This document shows, in pieces, positions 18,102 through 26,625 of a DNA stretch of 64,000 nucleotides. Position 1 is the stretch's first letter, and each line of letters starts with the position of its first letter. The notes beneath the pieces are model-generated. The model worked only from the letters and a program-made list of their open reading frames with translations, was not told the origin of the DNA and searched no databases. The stretch lies in NCBI GenBank assembly GCA_964390905.1, contig CAYMLO010000025.1:1-64000 (forward strand), in the 5' to 3' direction. This stretch comes from JAFGLZ01 sp964390905 (lineage in GTDB: Bacteria > Planctomycetota > Phycisphaerae > UBA1845 > JAFGLZ01). The position numbers and the translations under genes are program-made.

Positions 18102-19241
18102 ATGGCCCGGACGCAGAAAGAGACCCAAAGCCGTCGGACGTTCGTCAAGAACGCGGCCACCGCGGTAACGACGGTCGCCGCCGCCACGGGTGCAGCCAGT
18201 GCTGCGCAGGGGGATGCAACGCCGTCCTCGACGGCACTTGCCGCCGGCGGATCGCCTGATCCGAAAGGTCAACCCGCCAACAGCGCAAAGAAGCCCGAGG
18301 GGAAGGAGATCAGGCATATCTGTCTGTTCATGCACCCGCCGTCGACGCTGTCCTACCGCGAGCTCCTCAAGCCCAACCCGCCCGTCGAGGAGAATTGGCG
18401 GAAGATCGCCGCGGAGCGCGGTCCCGACGAGCGGAACGTCGCCTTCATCGTTCAGGGCAGCAAAGGCGACAAGGGGCTCGTCGACGCGGCGCGTCGGCAC
18501 TTCGGCGACCGGTGTATCCTAGACCCCAACGATAACTCCACGGCGACCAGAGTCCTGCTGGCAGGCGACCTCGACCGCGCGTTCCGCGGCCGCGGCAACC
18601 ACGGCGAATGGAACCACTACGAGATCTGGAGCTCCAACAACGCCCGACGATGGAGCGAGGGGTTCAAGAAGCAGCTTGCCAAGAAGGGATACTTCTACGT
18701 TCCCGAGAAGGCGACGATGGAGACCTTCGGCAACTGGACGGGATGTCATCACAAGTACTCGAACTTCATCGCGAAGTACCTGGGCCTTTCCAAGCCGGCG
18801 GTCATCCACGCCGAGCCGGAGCTGTCGACCCTCAAGGGCTTTCCGATGGAGGTGACGGCGTTCACCGAGTGCATCCAACTCGACCGCCACGTGCTGCTCC
18901 TGCTGTTCGCCAGAGAAGACGGTTGCCCCATGGCGCAGTACTGGGATGGGCTGCGGGCGGTCTGGGAGCCGCCGCACACGGCCACGGTCGCGATCCACCC
19001 GAACAAGGTGGAAATCTTCACGTTCTCGACCAACGCCCTGATCCCGGTGGACGGCGCGAGCCGGAAGCTCCGCGACGGGTTCGTCGCCGACGTGGGAGAC
19101 GGCGCGCATCCGGCCTATACGACGATCGTGGGCAGAGGAAAGAAGCCCGCGGACGTCAAGGCGTTCAGGACGGCGCTGGCCAACGCGAAGATCGCCCCAC
19201 GCGAAAATCGACGCGACATCTTCTATGCCATAGAGGTGTAG
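18102..19241 (+). CDS. Tat-exported protein of unknown family
   Basis: 379-aa protein with a twin-arginine leader (QSRRTFVKNAATAV) and a mature part with no family I recognise. It starts with HICLFMHPPSTLSYRELL, and has a Cys-His-His (TGCHHKYSN) and an Asp-Asn-rich segment (DPNDNS). The regular alpha/beta mix suggests a soluble periplasmic domain. It sits between DUF6599 and the GH28-like enzyme, with AGGAG about 11 bases before ATG 18102. It may be an accessory to that polysaccharide enzyme. A profile search is needed to place it. Confidence 0.7.
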   Translation: MARTQKETQSRRTFVKNAATAVTTVAAATGAASAAQGDATPSSTALAAGGSPDPKGQPANSAKKPEGKEIRHICLFMHPPSTLSYRELLKPNPPVEENWRKIAAERGPDERNVAFIVQGSKGDKGLVDAARRHFGDRCILDPNDNSTATRVLLAGDLDRAFRGRGNHGEWNHYEIWSSNNARRWSEGFKKQLAKKGYFYVPEKATMETFGNWTGCHHKYSNFIAKYLGLSKPAVIHAEPELSTLKGFPMEVTAFTECIQLDRHVLLLLFAREDGCPMAQYWDGLRAVWEPPHTATVAIHPNKVEIFTFSTNALIPVDGASRKLRDGFVADVGDGAHPAYTTIVGRGKKPADVKAFRTALANAKIAPRENRRDIFYAIEV

Positions 19242-19287
19242 CGAGGCTGGACCCTGTCAGCAGGTACAGCAGCCGAGGAGACATCGC

Positions 19288-20901
19288 ATGAGATCGCACA
19301 TGACCCCCTTCCTGGCGATCGCCGCGGTGGCGCTCGCCCATGCCCGCGCCCTGACCGCGGAATCCCCTGGCACGAGGGGTTGGCTCTCCGTTCGGGAGTT
19401 CGGCGCCGTCGGTGATGGGAAGACCAAGGACACGGCCGCCATCCAGAAGGCCATCGACGCAGCCAACAAGGCAGGCGGCGGCACGGTGTACTTCCCCCGC
19501 GGCAGGTACCTGTCTGGAACGGTCTACCTGAAGAGCCGCGTGAGGCTTCACATCGACTCCGCCGCCACACTGCTCGGCAGCACCGATCTTGCCGACCACC
19601 CCGTCAATCGCTGCGCCTTTCGCTCCTACACCGACCGGTACGTCTGCCGGGCGCTGCTCTGGGCAGAGGGCGTCCGAGACATCGCCATCACGGGCCTGGG
19701 CGTTATTGACGGACAGGGCGCCGCCTACAAGGGCCTGCCCTGGCTGAAGCGCCCCTACGTCATTCGGTTCATCTCGTGCAAGAACGTCCTCGTCGAAGGC
19801 GTCACGCTGCGGAACTCCCCGATGTGGATGCAGCACTATCTCGACTGCGACTTCGTCACCGTCCGTGGGATCAGCGTCTATAACCACTGCAACGCCAACA
19901 ACGACATGATCGATATCGACTGCTGCCGCGACGTCATCATCACCGACTGCTTCGCGGACACCGATGACGACGCCCTGACCTTCAAGAGCACCGCCGACCG
20001 CCCCACCGAGAACGTGACGGTGAGCAACTGTCTGCTCAGCTCGCACTGCAACGCCATCAAGTGCGGCACCGAATCCAGCGGCGGGTTCAAGAACATCACC
20101 ATCACCAACTGTGCGATCCGTCCGTCGCGGGCCTCCAAGAAGATCTACGGACGCAAGAATGGCCTGGCCGGCATCGCGCTGGAGATCGTCGACGGCGGGA
20201 CGCTCGATCGCGTGACGATATCGAACATCACCATGACGGGCCGGTCTGCCCCCATCTTCCTACGGCTCGGGAACCGCGGCCGGGTCTTCAAGGAAGGCAT
20301 GCCCAAACCCGACATCGGCACACTGCGAAACGTGATCCTCAGCAACATCGTCGCCACGGGTGCCGGCCACACGGGCTGCTCCATCACAGGGCTGCCGGGG
20401 CACCCGATCGAGAACGTCACGCTGTCCAACATCAAGATCACCTTCGCCGGCGGCGGGACCCGACAGGACGCCGATCGGGCCGTCCCCGAACTCCCGCACA
20501 AGTATCCCGAGTCGACGATGTTCGGGGTGCTGCCCGCCTACGGCTTCTACTGCCGACACGTGCGCGGTCTTGTGTTCCGCGACATCGACCTCGGGTTCAC
20601 CAAACCGGACCACCGCCCCGCGCTGGTCTGCGTTGACGTCGAGGGGCTCAGTGTCGATCGCTGCAACGCCCAGGCCGTCTCGGACGCGCCGGCGTTGATC
20701 GCCCTCCACAACGTCCGAAGCGCCCTGGTCCGCGGTTGCCGTCCCCCTGCAGCGGCGACGGTGTTCCTGCGGCTCTGCGGTAACTCGAAGCAGGTGTCCG
20801 TCCTCTCGAACGACCTATGCCGGGTCAAGACCCCCTTTGCCTTCGACAACGCAACGCCCCCCACATCGCTCTATGCTGCCGGGAATCGACGCAACAAGTG
20901 A
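19288..20901 (+). CDS. Secreted GH28-like polygalacturonase-type enzyme
   Basis: 537-aa exported protein with a right-handed parallel beta-helix. After the signal peptide comes the VREFGAVGDGKTKDTAAIQK start typical of pectate-lyase-3/GH28 proteins. The GH28 core includes NNDMIDIDCC, TDDDALTFKS (the catalytic Asp-Asp pair region) and a Ser-His-Cys segment in the place of the usual Gly-His-Gly. GH28 hydrolyses alpha-1,4-linked uronic acid backbones. The relaxed His motif leaves specificity open. GAGGAG lies just before ATG 19288. Third gene of the 17012-20901 set. Confidence 0.75.
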   Translation: MRSHMTPFLAIAAVALAHARALTAESPGTRGWLSVREFGAVGDGKTKDTAAIQKAIDAANKAGGGTVYFPRGRYLSGTVYLKSRVRLHIDSAATLLGSTDLADHPVNRCAFRSYTDRYVCRALLWAEGVRDIAITGLGVIDGQGAAYKGLPWLKRPYVIRFISCKNVLVEGVTLRNSPMWMQHYLDCDFVTVRGISVYNHCNANNDMIDIDCCRDVIITDCFADTDDDALTFKSTADRPTENVTVSNCLLSSHCNAIKCGTESSGGFKNITITNCAIRPSRASKKIYGRKNGLAGIALEIVDGGTLDRVTISNITMTGRSAPIFLRLGNRGRVFKEGMPKPDIGTLRNVILSNIVATGAGHTGCSITGLPGHPIENVTLSNIKITFAGGGTRQDADRAVPELPHKYPESTMFGVLPAYGFYCRHVRGLVFRDIDLGFTKPDHRPALVCVDVEGLSVDRCNAQAVSDAPALIALHNVRSALVRGCRPPAAATVFLRLCGNSKQVSVLSNDLCRVKTPFAFDNATPPTSLYAAGNRRNK

Positions 20902-21009
20902 CTCATCCGGGGATCGCCAGGCAGGCTCAGGACGCAAGCCGAGGATCCACCAGGCGTGGCATACCAGGCACCGGTCGCACACTGCCGGCGCAGGAAGCCG
21001 GCGCGGCGG

Positions 21010-22536
21010 TCATCTGGCATCCTTCAGCAGCGTCCTTTCCCAGTACTCCAGGTACTGCTCCTGTGTGCAGTTTTCGGGCAGTCCCCTCGCCTTGAACCAT
21101 CTGGCCCGCTTGTCCCGCGCGAGCGCCTTCGCCTCGCCGCGGACTGTCTTAGACTCGGGCGTGGCGCCCATGTCGCGCGTCTCCGCGACCCACTTGTCCA
21201 AGGCCCCGCGTAGCTCCTTCAAGATCGATTGCGCTTCCGGCTTCTGGCATAGATTGTCGAGCTCGTATGGATCGTGCTTCAGGTCATACAGTTCTTCGGT
21301 GGGTCGATTGGGGGCCATGAATCTTGCCTGAGCGTCGGTCAGCTTGCCCTGCTTATGAAGGACCTGCATCAGCGTCAGGACGGGATACTGCCTGTACTTG
21401 TAGGCATTGAACTGGGTGTAGGGCCGCTTGGGATGGTAGTTGCGGATGTACTTGTAACGCCACGTGCGCACGCAGCGAATGCGGTCGGTCGTCTCGTCAC
21501 ACCGATCTCGCGCGGCGAACGCGTACCTGCGCTTCTTGGCGTTGGGGCCAAGAAAGACGTTCCCCTGCAGGTGAGTGGGGCGCGAGATGCCCGCGGCGGC
21601 CATGCACGTCGGCGCCAGATCGATCAGGCTCACCAGATCATCCACGACCGTGCCCGGCTTGATGCGGCCGGGCCAGCGGATGATCAGCGGCACGCGGATG
21701 CCGCCCTCATACAACCACTGCTTGCCGCGGACGTGCGGCCGGCCGTGGTCGCCGAAGTAGACCACCAGCGTATTGTCCGCAAGACCCTCACGCTCCAGGC
21801 GCTTGAGGACCTTGCCCACTTGACGGTCGAGCACCTGGATCGATTCGAGGTAGTCGGCCCAGTCCCGCCGCGTGATCGGGTGGTCGGGATAGTGCGGCGG
21901 AACCTGCACCTTCTTTGGGTCAATCGGGTTCTGTTGGTCCCTGACGAACGTGCGATGCGTCAGCTTGAAGTTGACCTGTGCGAAGAACGGCTGGCCGGGT
22001 CTGCGCTGCGACCAATCGGTCCCGTCGAAGGGCTTGGCCTTCGGCTTGAAGTTGAAGTCGGTCTTGCACGTGCCCCTGACGCCCGGGGCGGCCGTCCTGA
22101 CGTTCGCGGTGAAGTACCCGGCCCTGCGGAAGTACTCGGTGATCACCTCGACCGGCTCAGGCAGGACGTAACCGTCCCGGCGATGGCTTCGGTGCTGATG
22201 AGCGCCGATGGTCGTCTGGTACATGCCCGTCATGAAGGCCGACCGGGCCGGCGAACACACGGGGGCGGTCGCGAAGGCGTTGCTGTACCGCGCGCCCTGC
22301 GCGGCGAGCCGGTCGAAGGTCGGCGTCTTGACGAGCGCGGTCCCGTAGCAGGCCAGGTCCGGCGAGGTGTCTTCCGAGATCAGCCACAGGATGTTCGGGC
22401 GGTCGCCGATGTCGCTGGATCGCTCGGCGGGAGCAGCCTCGGCCTCATCGCCGAACCCGGTCTTCAGCAACGGCAGCGCGGTGGCCTGCAGGCCTACGTT
22501 TCTAAGAAAACGCCGTCTGCTTTGATGTGTCCCCAT
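21010..22536 (-). CDS. Tat-exported sulfatase
   Basis: 508-aa formylglycine-dependent sulfatase. The twin-arginine leader SRRRFLRNVGL is followed by the nucleophile motif CSPARS (Cys94, in the C-x-P-x-R context), the metal-binding region ISEDTSPD and GDHGRPHV near residue 257. The fold and length match the alkaline-phosphatase-superfamily sulfatases of planctomycetes that desulfate polysaccharides. A formylglycine-generating enzyme must mature it; none is in the window. ATG 22536 with GGGGGGAG upstream. It overlaps the end of the DUF1501 gene by 35 bases, so it is likely the third gene of an operon (DegT, DUF1501, sulfatase). Confidence 0.9.
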   Translation of the reverse strand: MGTHQSRRRFLRNVGLQATALPLLKTGFGDEAEAAPAERSSDIGDRPNILWLISEDTSPDLACYGTALVKTPTFDRLAAQGARYSNAFATAPVCSPARSAFMTGMYQTTIGAHQHRSHRRDGYVLPEPVEVITEYFRRAGYFTANVRTAAPGVRGTCKTDFNFKPKAKPFDGTDWSQRRPGQPFFAQVNFKLTHRTFVRDQQNPIDPKKVQVPPHYPDHPITRRDWADYLESIQVLDRQVGKVLKRLEREGLADNTLVVYFGDHGRPHVRGKQWLYEGGIRVPLIIRWPGRIKPGTVVDDLVSLIDLAPTCMAAAGISRPTHLQGNVFLGPNAKKRRYAFAARDRCDETTDRIRCVRTWRYKYIRNYHPKRPYTQFNAYKYRQYPVLTLMQVLHKQGKLTDAQARFMAPNRPTEELYDLKHDPYELDNLCQKPEAQSILKELRGALDKWVAETRDMGATPESKTVRGEAKALARDKRARWFKARGLPENCTQEQYLEYWERTLLKDAR

Positions 22537-23626
22537 GGTCTGCTCCCCCCTTGCGGGAAACGCACCCCCGGCCGTCCGCCAGAGCGGCTCCGGAGCCCAG
22601 CCAGCGGTCGGCGAGCATGGCGTGGACGGTGCGGAAGTCCACCGTGGGGATCAGGTCGCCGAAGTCGGTTTCCGCCAGAGATGGCGCCTCGCCGAAGAGC
22701 CCGCCACGAATCGTCTTGCCCAACAGAAAGACAGGTCCGGCCGTGCCGTGATCGGTTCCCTGTGAGGCGTTCTCGGCCGGTCGGCGCCCAAATTCCGACC
22801 AGGCCACCAGCAGTACGCGCTGTGCAACGCCTCGTCGCTCCAACCCGCGCTGGAAGTCCGCCAGTCCGTCGCCAAGCTTGCGCAGGACCTCCTTGTGGGC
22901 CTCGAGCTGATCGGCGTGCGTGTCGAACCCCCCAACGGCCGCGAAGATCAGTGCCGGCCGGCGCGTCGAGGAGACGAGCTGCGCGATCCTGCCGAGCGTC
23001 CGCTCGATCTGGCCCGGGCGGTATTCCAGCGGATTCTTCGCGGAAGACAGCCCCCCGCCGCCGTCGTCCACGACGCGGACCTCACGCCCCAACGTCGCCT
23101 CCATCATTGCACGTGCCGCGTGCCCCACGAAGACCACCCTCCCCTGCGATCCGCTTGGCAAGCGGTCAAGCAATCCAGCCCACCCGCTTGGCCGGAAGGT
23201 GCCATCCTCCATTCCCGTCGACCAGATCCGACACGATCCGACGTGAGAGTAGTCGGGGCTGAGACAGCCCACCCCCTGGATGATGGCGAGCGACCCGCGC
23301 TCGAACACGGGAACCAGCGCCGCGAGCGACCGGTGGAACCCCACGCGGCTGTCGATGGGCAGGACGTTGCGTGCTGCGCGCGCCAAGCGCGGTCGCATTT
23401 CGTGATAGAGAGGATCCGCGTAGGGAATCAGCGTGTTGAGTCCGTCGTTGCCGCCCGAGAGATGCAGCAGGACGAGCGTGCGATCCGGACACCGGTCAGC
23501 GGTAGCGGCCTGGCCCGTCTTGCAGGTGGCGTGCGAGGCCGCCCAGGCGAGCCCGGCTTGCAGCAGTGTTCGACGGGTCGGTCCGGCCTGCCTGCGAGGT
23601 ATCATGTCCATGACACGGCCCCTCAT
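22502..23626 (-). CDS. DUF1501-family Tat-exported protein
   Basis: 374-aa protein with a twin-arginine leader (PTRRTLLQAGLAW) and the DUF1501 body: VLLHLSGGNDGLNTLIPY near the start and FDTHADQLEAHKEVLRKLGD (residues ~236-255). DUF1501 proteins are abundant exported proteins in planctomycetes, usually next to a DUF1800/DUF1549 gene, and their reaction is unknown. Here there is none. Start ATG 23626 overlaps the DegT stop as ATGA; ATG 23611 with GAGGGG upstream is equally possible. The last codons overlap the sulfatase start by 35 bases. Confidence 0.85.
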   Translation of the reverse strand: MRGRVMDMIPRRQAGPTRRTLLQAGLAWAASHATCKTGQAATADRCPDRTLVLLHLSGGNDGLNTLIPYADPLYHEMRPRLARAARNVLPIDSRVGFHRSLAALVPVFERGSLAIIQGVGCLSPDYSHVGSCRIWSTGMEDGTFRPSGWAGLLDRLPSGSQGRVVFVGHAARAMMEATLGREVRVVDDGGGGLSSAKNPLEYRPGQIERTLGRIAQLVSSTRRPALIFAAVGGFDTHADQLEAHKEVLRKLGDGLADFQRGLERRGVAQRVLLVAWSEFGRRPAENASQGTDHGTAGPVFLLGKTIRGGLFGEAPSLAETDFGDLIPTVDFRTVHAMLADRWLGSGAALADGRGCVSRKGGADHGDTSKQTAFS

Positions 23627-24849
23627 GCGTGGTATGCCTTCTGGATCTTCCGAATGGCTTCGGGGATGTCAGCCAAGTCCTTCTCGTCCGCCAGGAGGAT
23701 CGACTGGAACAGCCAGACACTCTCGGCACAGATGCGCTTGGTGTTCGGGCAGGGGTCTTCGGCAACCAGTTCGGGATGCCTCTTCTTGACGCCCAGCGTA
23801 ATGCGGTGCCGCGATTGCAGATCCCCGTATCCGCTCGAGCACGGGATGCCCTCGGCCCGCAAGGCGCGGAGGAACTCATTGCGCGACCGGCCGCCGAACG
23901 CCGACGGGGTGTAGCGCATCGGGTAAAGGTGCCATGCATGGTTGGTCACGTAATCGGCAACCTTGGCGGGACGGATCCCGGCGATCCCTGACAGCTCCTT
24001 GGCAAGGTATCGAGCCGCTCGGTTACGGCGCTCGCATTGGGCATCCAGGTCCTTAAGGCGGGTTTCCAGCAGCGTGCCAATATACTCGGAGGGGCGGTAG
24101 CTGTAGCCGGCCCTTGGCTCATCCCACTTCATGCCCGGCGGCGCCGTCCCCTCATGATGCAGTGCGTAAGCCCGCTTGTAAACGTCCGCGGAGTTCGTCG
24201 CGACGAACCCTCCCTCCCCGGAGGTCAGGTTCTTGCTGGACTGGAACGAGAAGCATCCTGCGTCGGCCGTGCTGCCGCACTTCCTGCCCTTGTAGCTGGC
24301 GCCGTGCGCCTGACAAGCGTCCTCGACCACCTTGAGGTCGTGCTTCCGGGCAATCGCGAGAATCGCATCCATGTCCGCCGGGTAACCGAGGATGTCGACG
24401 GGCATGATGACGCGCGTCTTGGCGTTGATGGCCCGCTCGAGTGCCTGCGGGTCCAGACACGCGCTTTCCGGCTCCACATCGACGAATCGGACCGAGAACC
24501 CCATCTCCCAAACCGCGTGCGCAGACGCGATGAACGTGTAGTTGGGCACGATGCACTCGCCGTTGTAGCCCAGGCCGATGGTGTCAGTCACGGCGGCCAA
24601 CGCCAGCTTCAACGCGTTCGTTCCCGACTGCGTCAAGAAACCGTGTTTCGCACCGAGGTAGCTGCAGAACGCCTTTGCGAATCGCCGACCCCGCGGCTGC
24701 GGGAGCCCTTCGGTGGCGCTGAGGTAGACCTCTCGGAAAGCCCGCGCCTGCGTGGTCCAATTCGTTTGGCTCACGTCTGGCCATCTCGGCCAGGGCCGGG
24801 CGCGCGTGTCGTGAACCGGCGTGCCCCCGCGCATAGCCAGTTTGCTCAT
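23623..24849 (-). CDS. DegT/DnrJ/EryC1/StrS-family aminotransferase
   Basis: 408-aa PLP-dependent enzyme. The Schiff-base Lys lies in FSFQSSKNLTSGEGG and the PLP phosphate region in TQSGTNALKLAL; the DACQAHGASY segment is the Asp that pairs with the PLP nitrogen. This family aminates keto-sugars (for example dTDP- or UDP-keto sugars) but also includes homologues of unknown role. It begins the operon DegT-DUF1501-sulfatase, which is an odd partner set because no nucleotide-sugar genes are nearby. Cytoplasmic. Confidence 0.88.
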   Translation of the reverse strand: MSKLAMRGGTPVHDTRARPWPRWPDVSQTNWTTQARAFREVYLSATEGLPQPRGRRFAKAFCSYLGAKHGFLTQSGTNALKLALAAVTDTIGLGYNGECIVPNYTFIASAHAVWEMGFSVRFVDVEPESACLDPQALERAINAKTRVIMPVDILGYPADMDAILAIARKHDLKVVEDACQAHGASYKGRKCGSTADAGCFSFQSSKNLTSGEGGFVATNSADVYKRAYALHHEGTAPPGMKWDEPRAGYSYRPSEYIGTLLETRLKDLDAQCERRNRAARYLAKELSGIAGIRPAKVADYVTNHAWHLYPMRYTPSAFGGRSRNEFLRALRAEGIPCSSGYGDLQSRHRITLGVKKRHPELVAEDPCPNTKRICAESVWLFQSILLADEKDLADIPEAIRKIQKAYHA

Positions 24850-24966
24850 GACAGTCCTCCTGCCAGTGTGCCGAGGTGATCTGATGGGTCCATTTACACT
24901 ACGCTCGGGACGATCTCGGCGTCAAGCGTGAAACGGTACCAGGCAGCGGCATCCATCACGCTGCCC

Positions 24967-26388
24967 CTAGGGCGCGGTGCGTGCCGTCGGATTCGTACGG
25001 AATCCCGCTGGGAGCAAGCGCTTCACCGCGGCCAGGATGAGATCCTCGACCTTCGGGCTCAATCGCGTGGGACGATCGTAATACACCATGGCGCCCTCGG
25101 CCTCGTATCCGCCTTCTGCCAGGATCCGCCGCGATGGGATGTAACACGGCACGTCGTTCGCATACGCCGTCACCCAGAGCCGACGAGCGTCATGTTCCCT
25201 CTTGATGCGAAGTGCGTAGTCGACGACCACCTCCCCGGCCAGGAACACCATGGCCAGATCGTCTCGGAAGGTCCACGTCTGTACCGGATAGTCGAGTTCT
25301 GTCTGCAACGCTTCGCCGCGGTCGAGCCGATCGAGCTGGGCCTTGGCGTGGTAGCCGATCCGGTCGCCGGCCTTGGCGCGACGCTCCCATTCCGCTCTGT
25401 CGGGGATCTTGCCGAACGGCAGCTTGATCCGCTCGAAGCTGCATGTGAGCGCCCCCGTGATCGGTCTGAAGGTCCCGCCGAGCAAGCGATCGACCTCCTC
25501 TGCGATCGCTCGCCCGTTCTGCTTGGCGTAGTCCAGACCCGTGCGGGGTTGGGGGTCGGCGTCGGCCCCACAGCCGATCGTGATCAGGCAGGTGATTCCC
25601 GGATGCTCGCGCTCGATGTCCTCCTGAGCGTAGCCCGCCCAGTCGCCGCAGATCCGGTTGAACTCGCCGCTCAGCGTCGTGCAATGACAGGCGTAATTGA
25701 CCACGACGGCGACGGGCTTGCCCGCCGCGTCGGTCACGCGAAGCATCAGCAGGGCATGGTCGACCGGGCCTTTGGGATCGACGCCGAGCGCGCGTCGCCC
25801 GTTGCTCTTGACGACGCGCCGGTTGGTCGCGAACGTGGCCTTCCCTTGGGCCCAGGCTAGGCGTCCCGGGCGACGATCGGCGAGGGCCGCCAACGCCGCC
25901 TTTTCGAGATGATCCGTCAGCTCGGCCGTGTAGCGATCGATCCTGGCCTGGTGGTCGTCGGGGATCGGCTCGCCGAACATGGTGGGGATGGCACCCTTGA
26001 GGCAGGGCGCCGTATGCGTGTGGGTCATGCAGAGCACGAACCGCGGGCGTGGGACCTGCGCCTTGCGCTTGAGCCGCCTGGCGACTTCCTCGGTTACGGC
26101 ATCGGGGACGACGCAGTTCTCGACACTCACCATCACCGCCGGGCCGCCGCCTTCGCCTTCGATCGCCAACGCCTTCGCCCACAAGCGCTGCTCGACGCCC
26201 TCGGATTCCGATCGCCGTGAGGAATAGCCTGACAGCCGAACGGGATACTTGGGGGTGATGTCGACCCGAGCGATACCGATGCGGTAGGACGGCTCAGCGG
26301 CAAAAGACGCGACCGTCCAACACAGCACGCAGCCGGTCGCGAGCGACAACCACCAAAAGAAGCTGGCTGTCTGGATAACCTGCGACAT
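24967..26388 (-). CDS. Neutral/alkaline non-lysosomal ceramidase-like hydrolase
   Basis: 473-aa exported protein. Signal peptide (hydrophobic stretch ending at SFAA), then the GIARVDITPKYPVRLSGY start of the neutral ceramidase N-terminal domain. The zinc site candidates are His-Thr-His in MTHTHTAP and the His in YACHCTT. ATG 26388 is chosen because GGGGAG precedes it; the frame continues open to 26484. Ceramidases cleave N-acyl-sphingosine, but many planctomycete relatives lack the C-terminal domain and have no assigned substrate, so amidase activity on a glycan or lipid is possible. Start faces a divergent GH32/43-like gene. Confidence 0.75.
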   Translation of the reverse strand: MSQVIQTASFFWWLSLATGCVLCWTVASFAAEPSYRIGIARVDITPKYPVRLSGYSSRRSESEGVEQRLWAKALAIEGEGGGPAVMVSVENCVVPDAVTEEVARRLKRKAQVPRPRFVLCMTHTHTAPCLKGAIPTMFGEPIPDDHQARIDRYTAELTDHLEKAALAALADRRPGRLAWAQGKATFATNRRVVKSNGRRALGVDPKGPVDHALLMLRVTDAAGKPVAVVVNYACHCTTLSGEFNRICGDWAGYAQEDIEREHPGITCLITIGCGADADPQPRTGLDYAKQNGRAIAEEVDRLLGGTFRPITGALTCSFERIKLPFGKIPDRAEWERRAKAGDRIGYHAKAQLDRLDRGEALQTELDYPVQTWTFRDDLAMVFLAGEVVVDYALRIKREHDARRLWVTAYANDVPCYIPSRRILAEGGYEAEGAMVYYDRPTRLSPKVEDLILAAVKRLLPAGFRTNPTARTAP

Positions 26389-26625
26389 GTTCGTCTCCCC
26401 GAAGCGCCAGCGAGCGGACGTTTGCCGTTCGCACAAGAGTAACCGTCCCAGGCCAATGCCTAAAGCCATGCTATGAAGAATCACGAGGTCTTGTCAAAGG
26501 CTCGCCTATGCCCATTCGCCTCAGCGGAGAGCGGTCGGACGAAGCGCCGCGCGGACGAGCTGCCAACGCATTGCTCGACACGGTAACATACGTGCTTGTC
26601 GCACCGAACGAGAGGAGAACGAACC

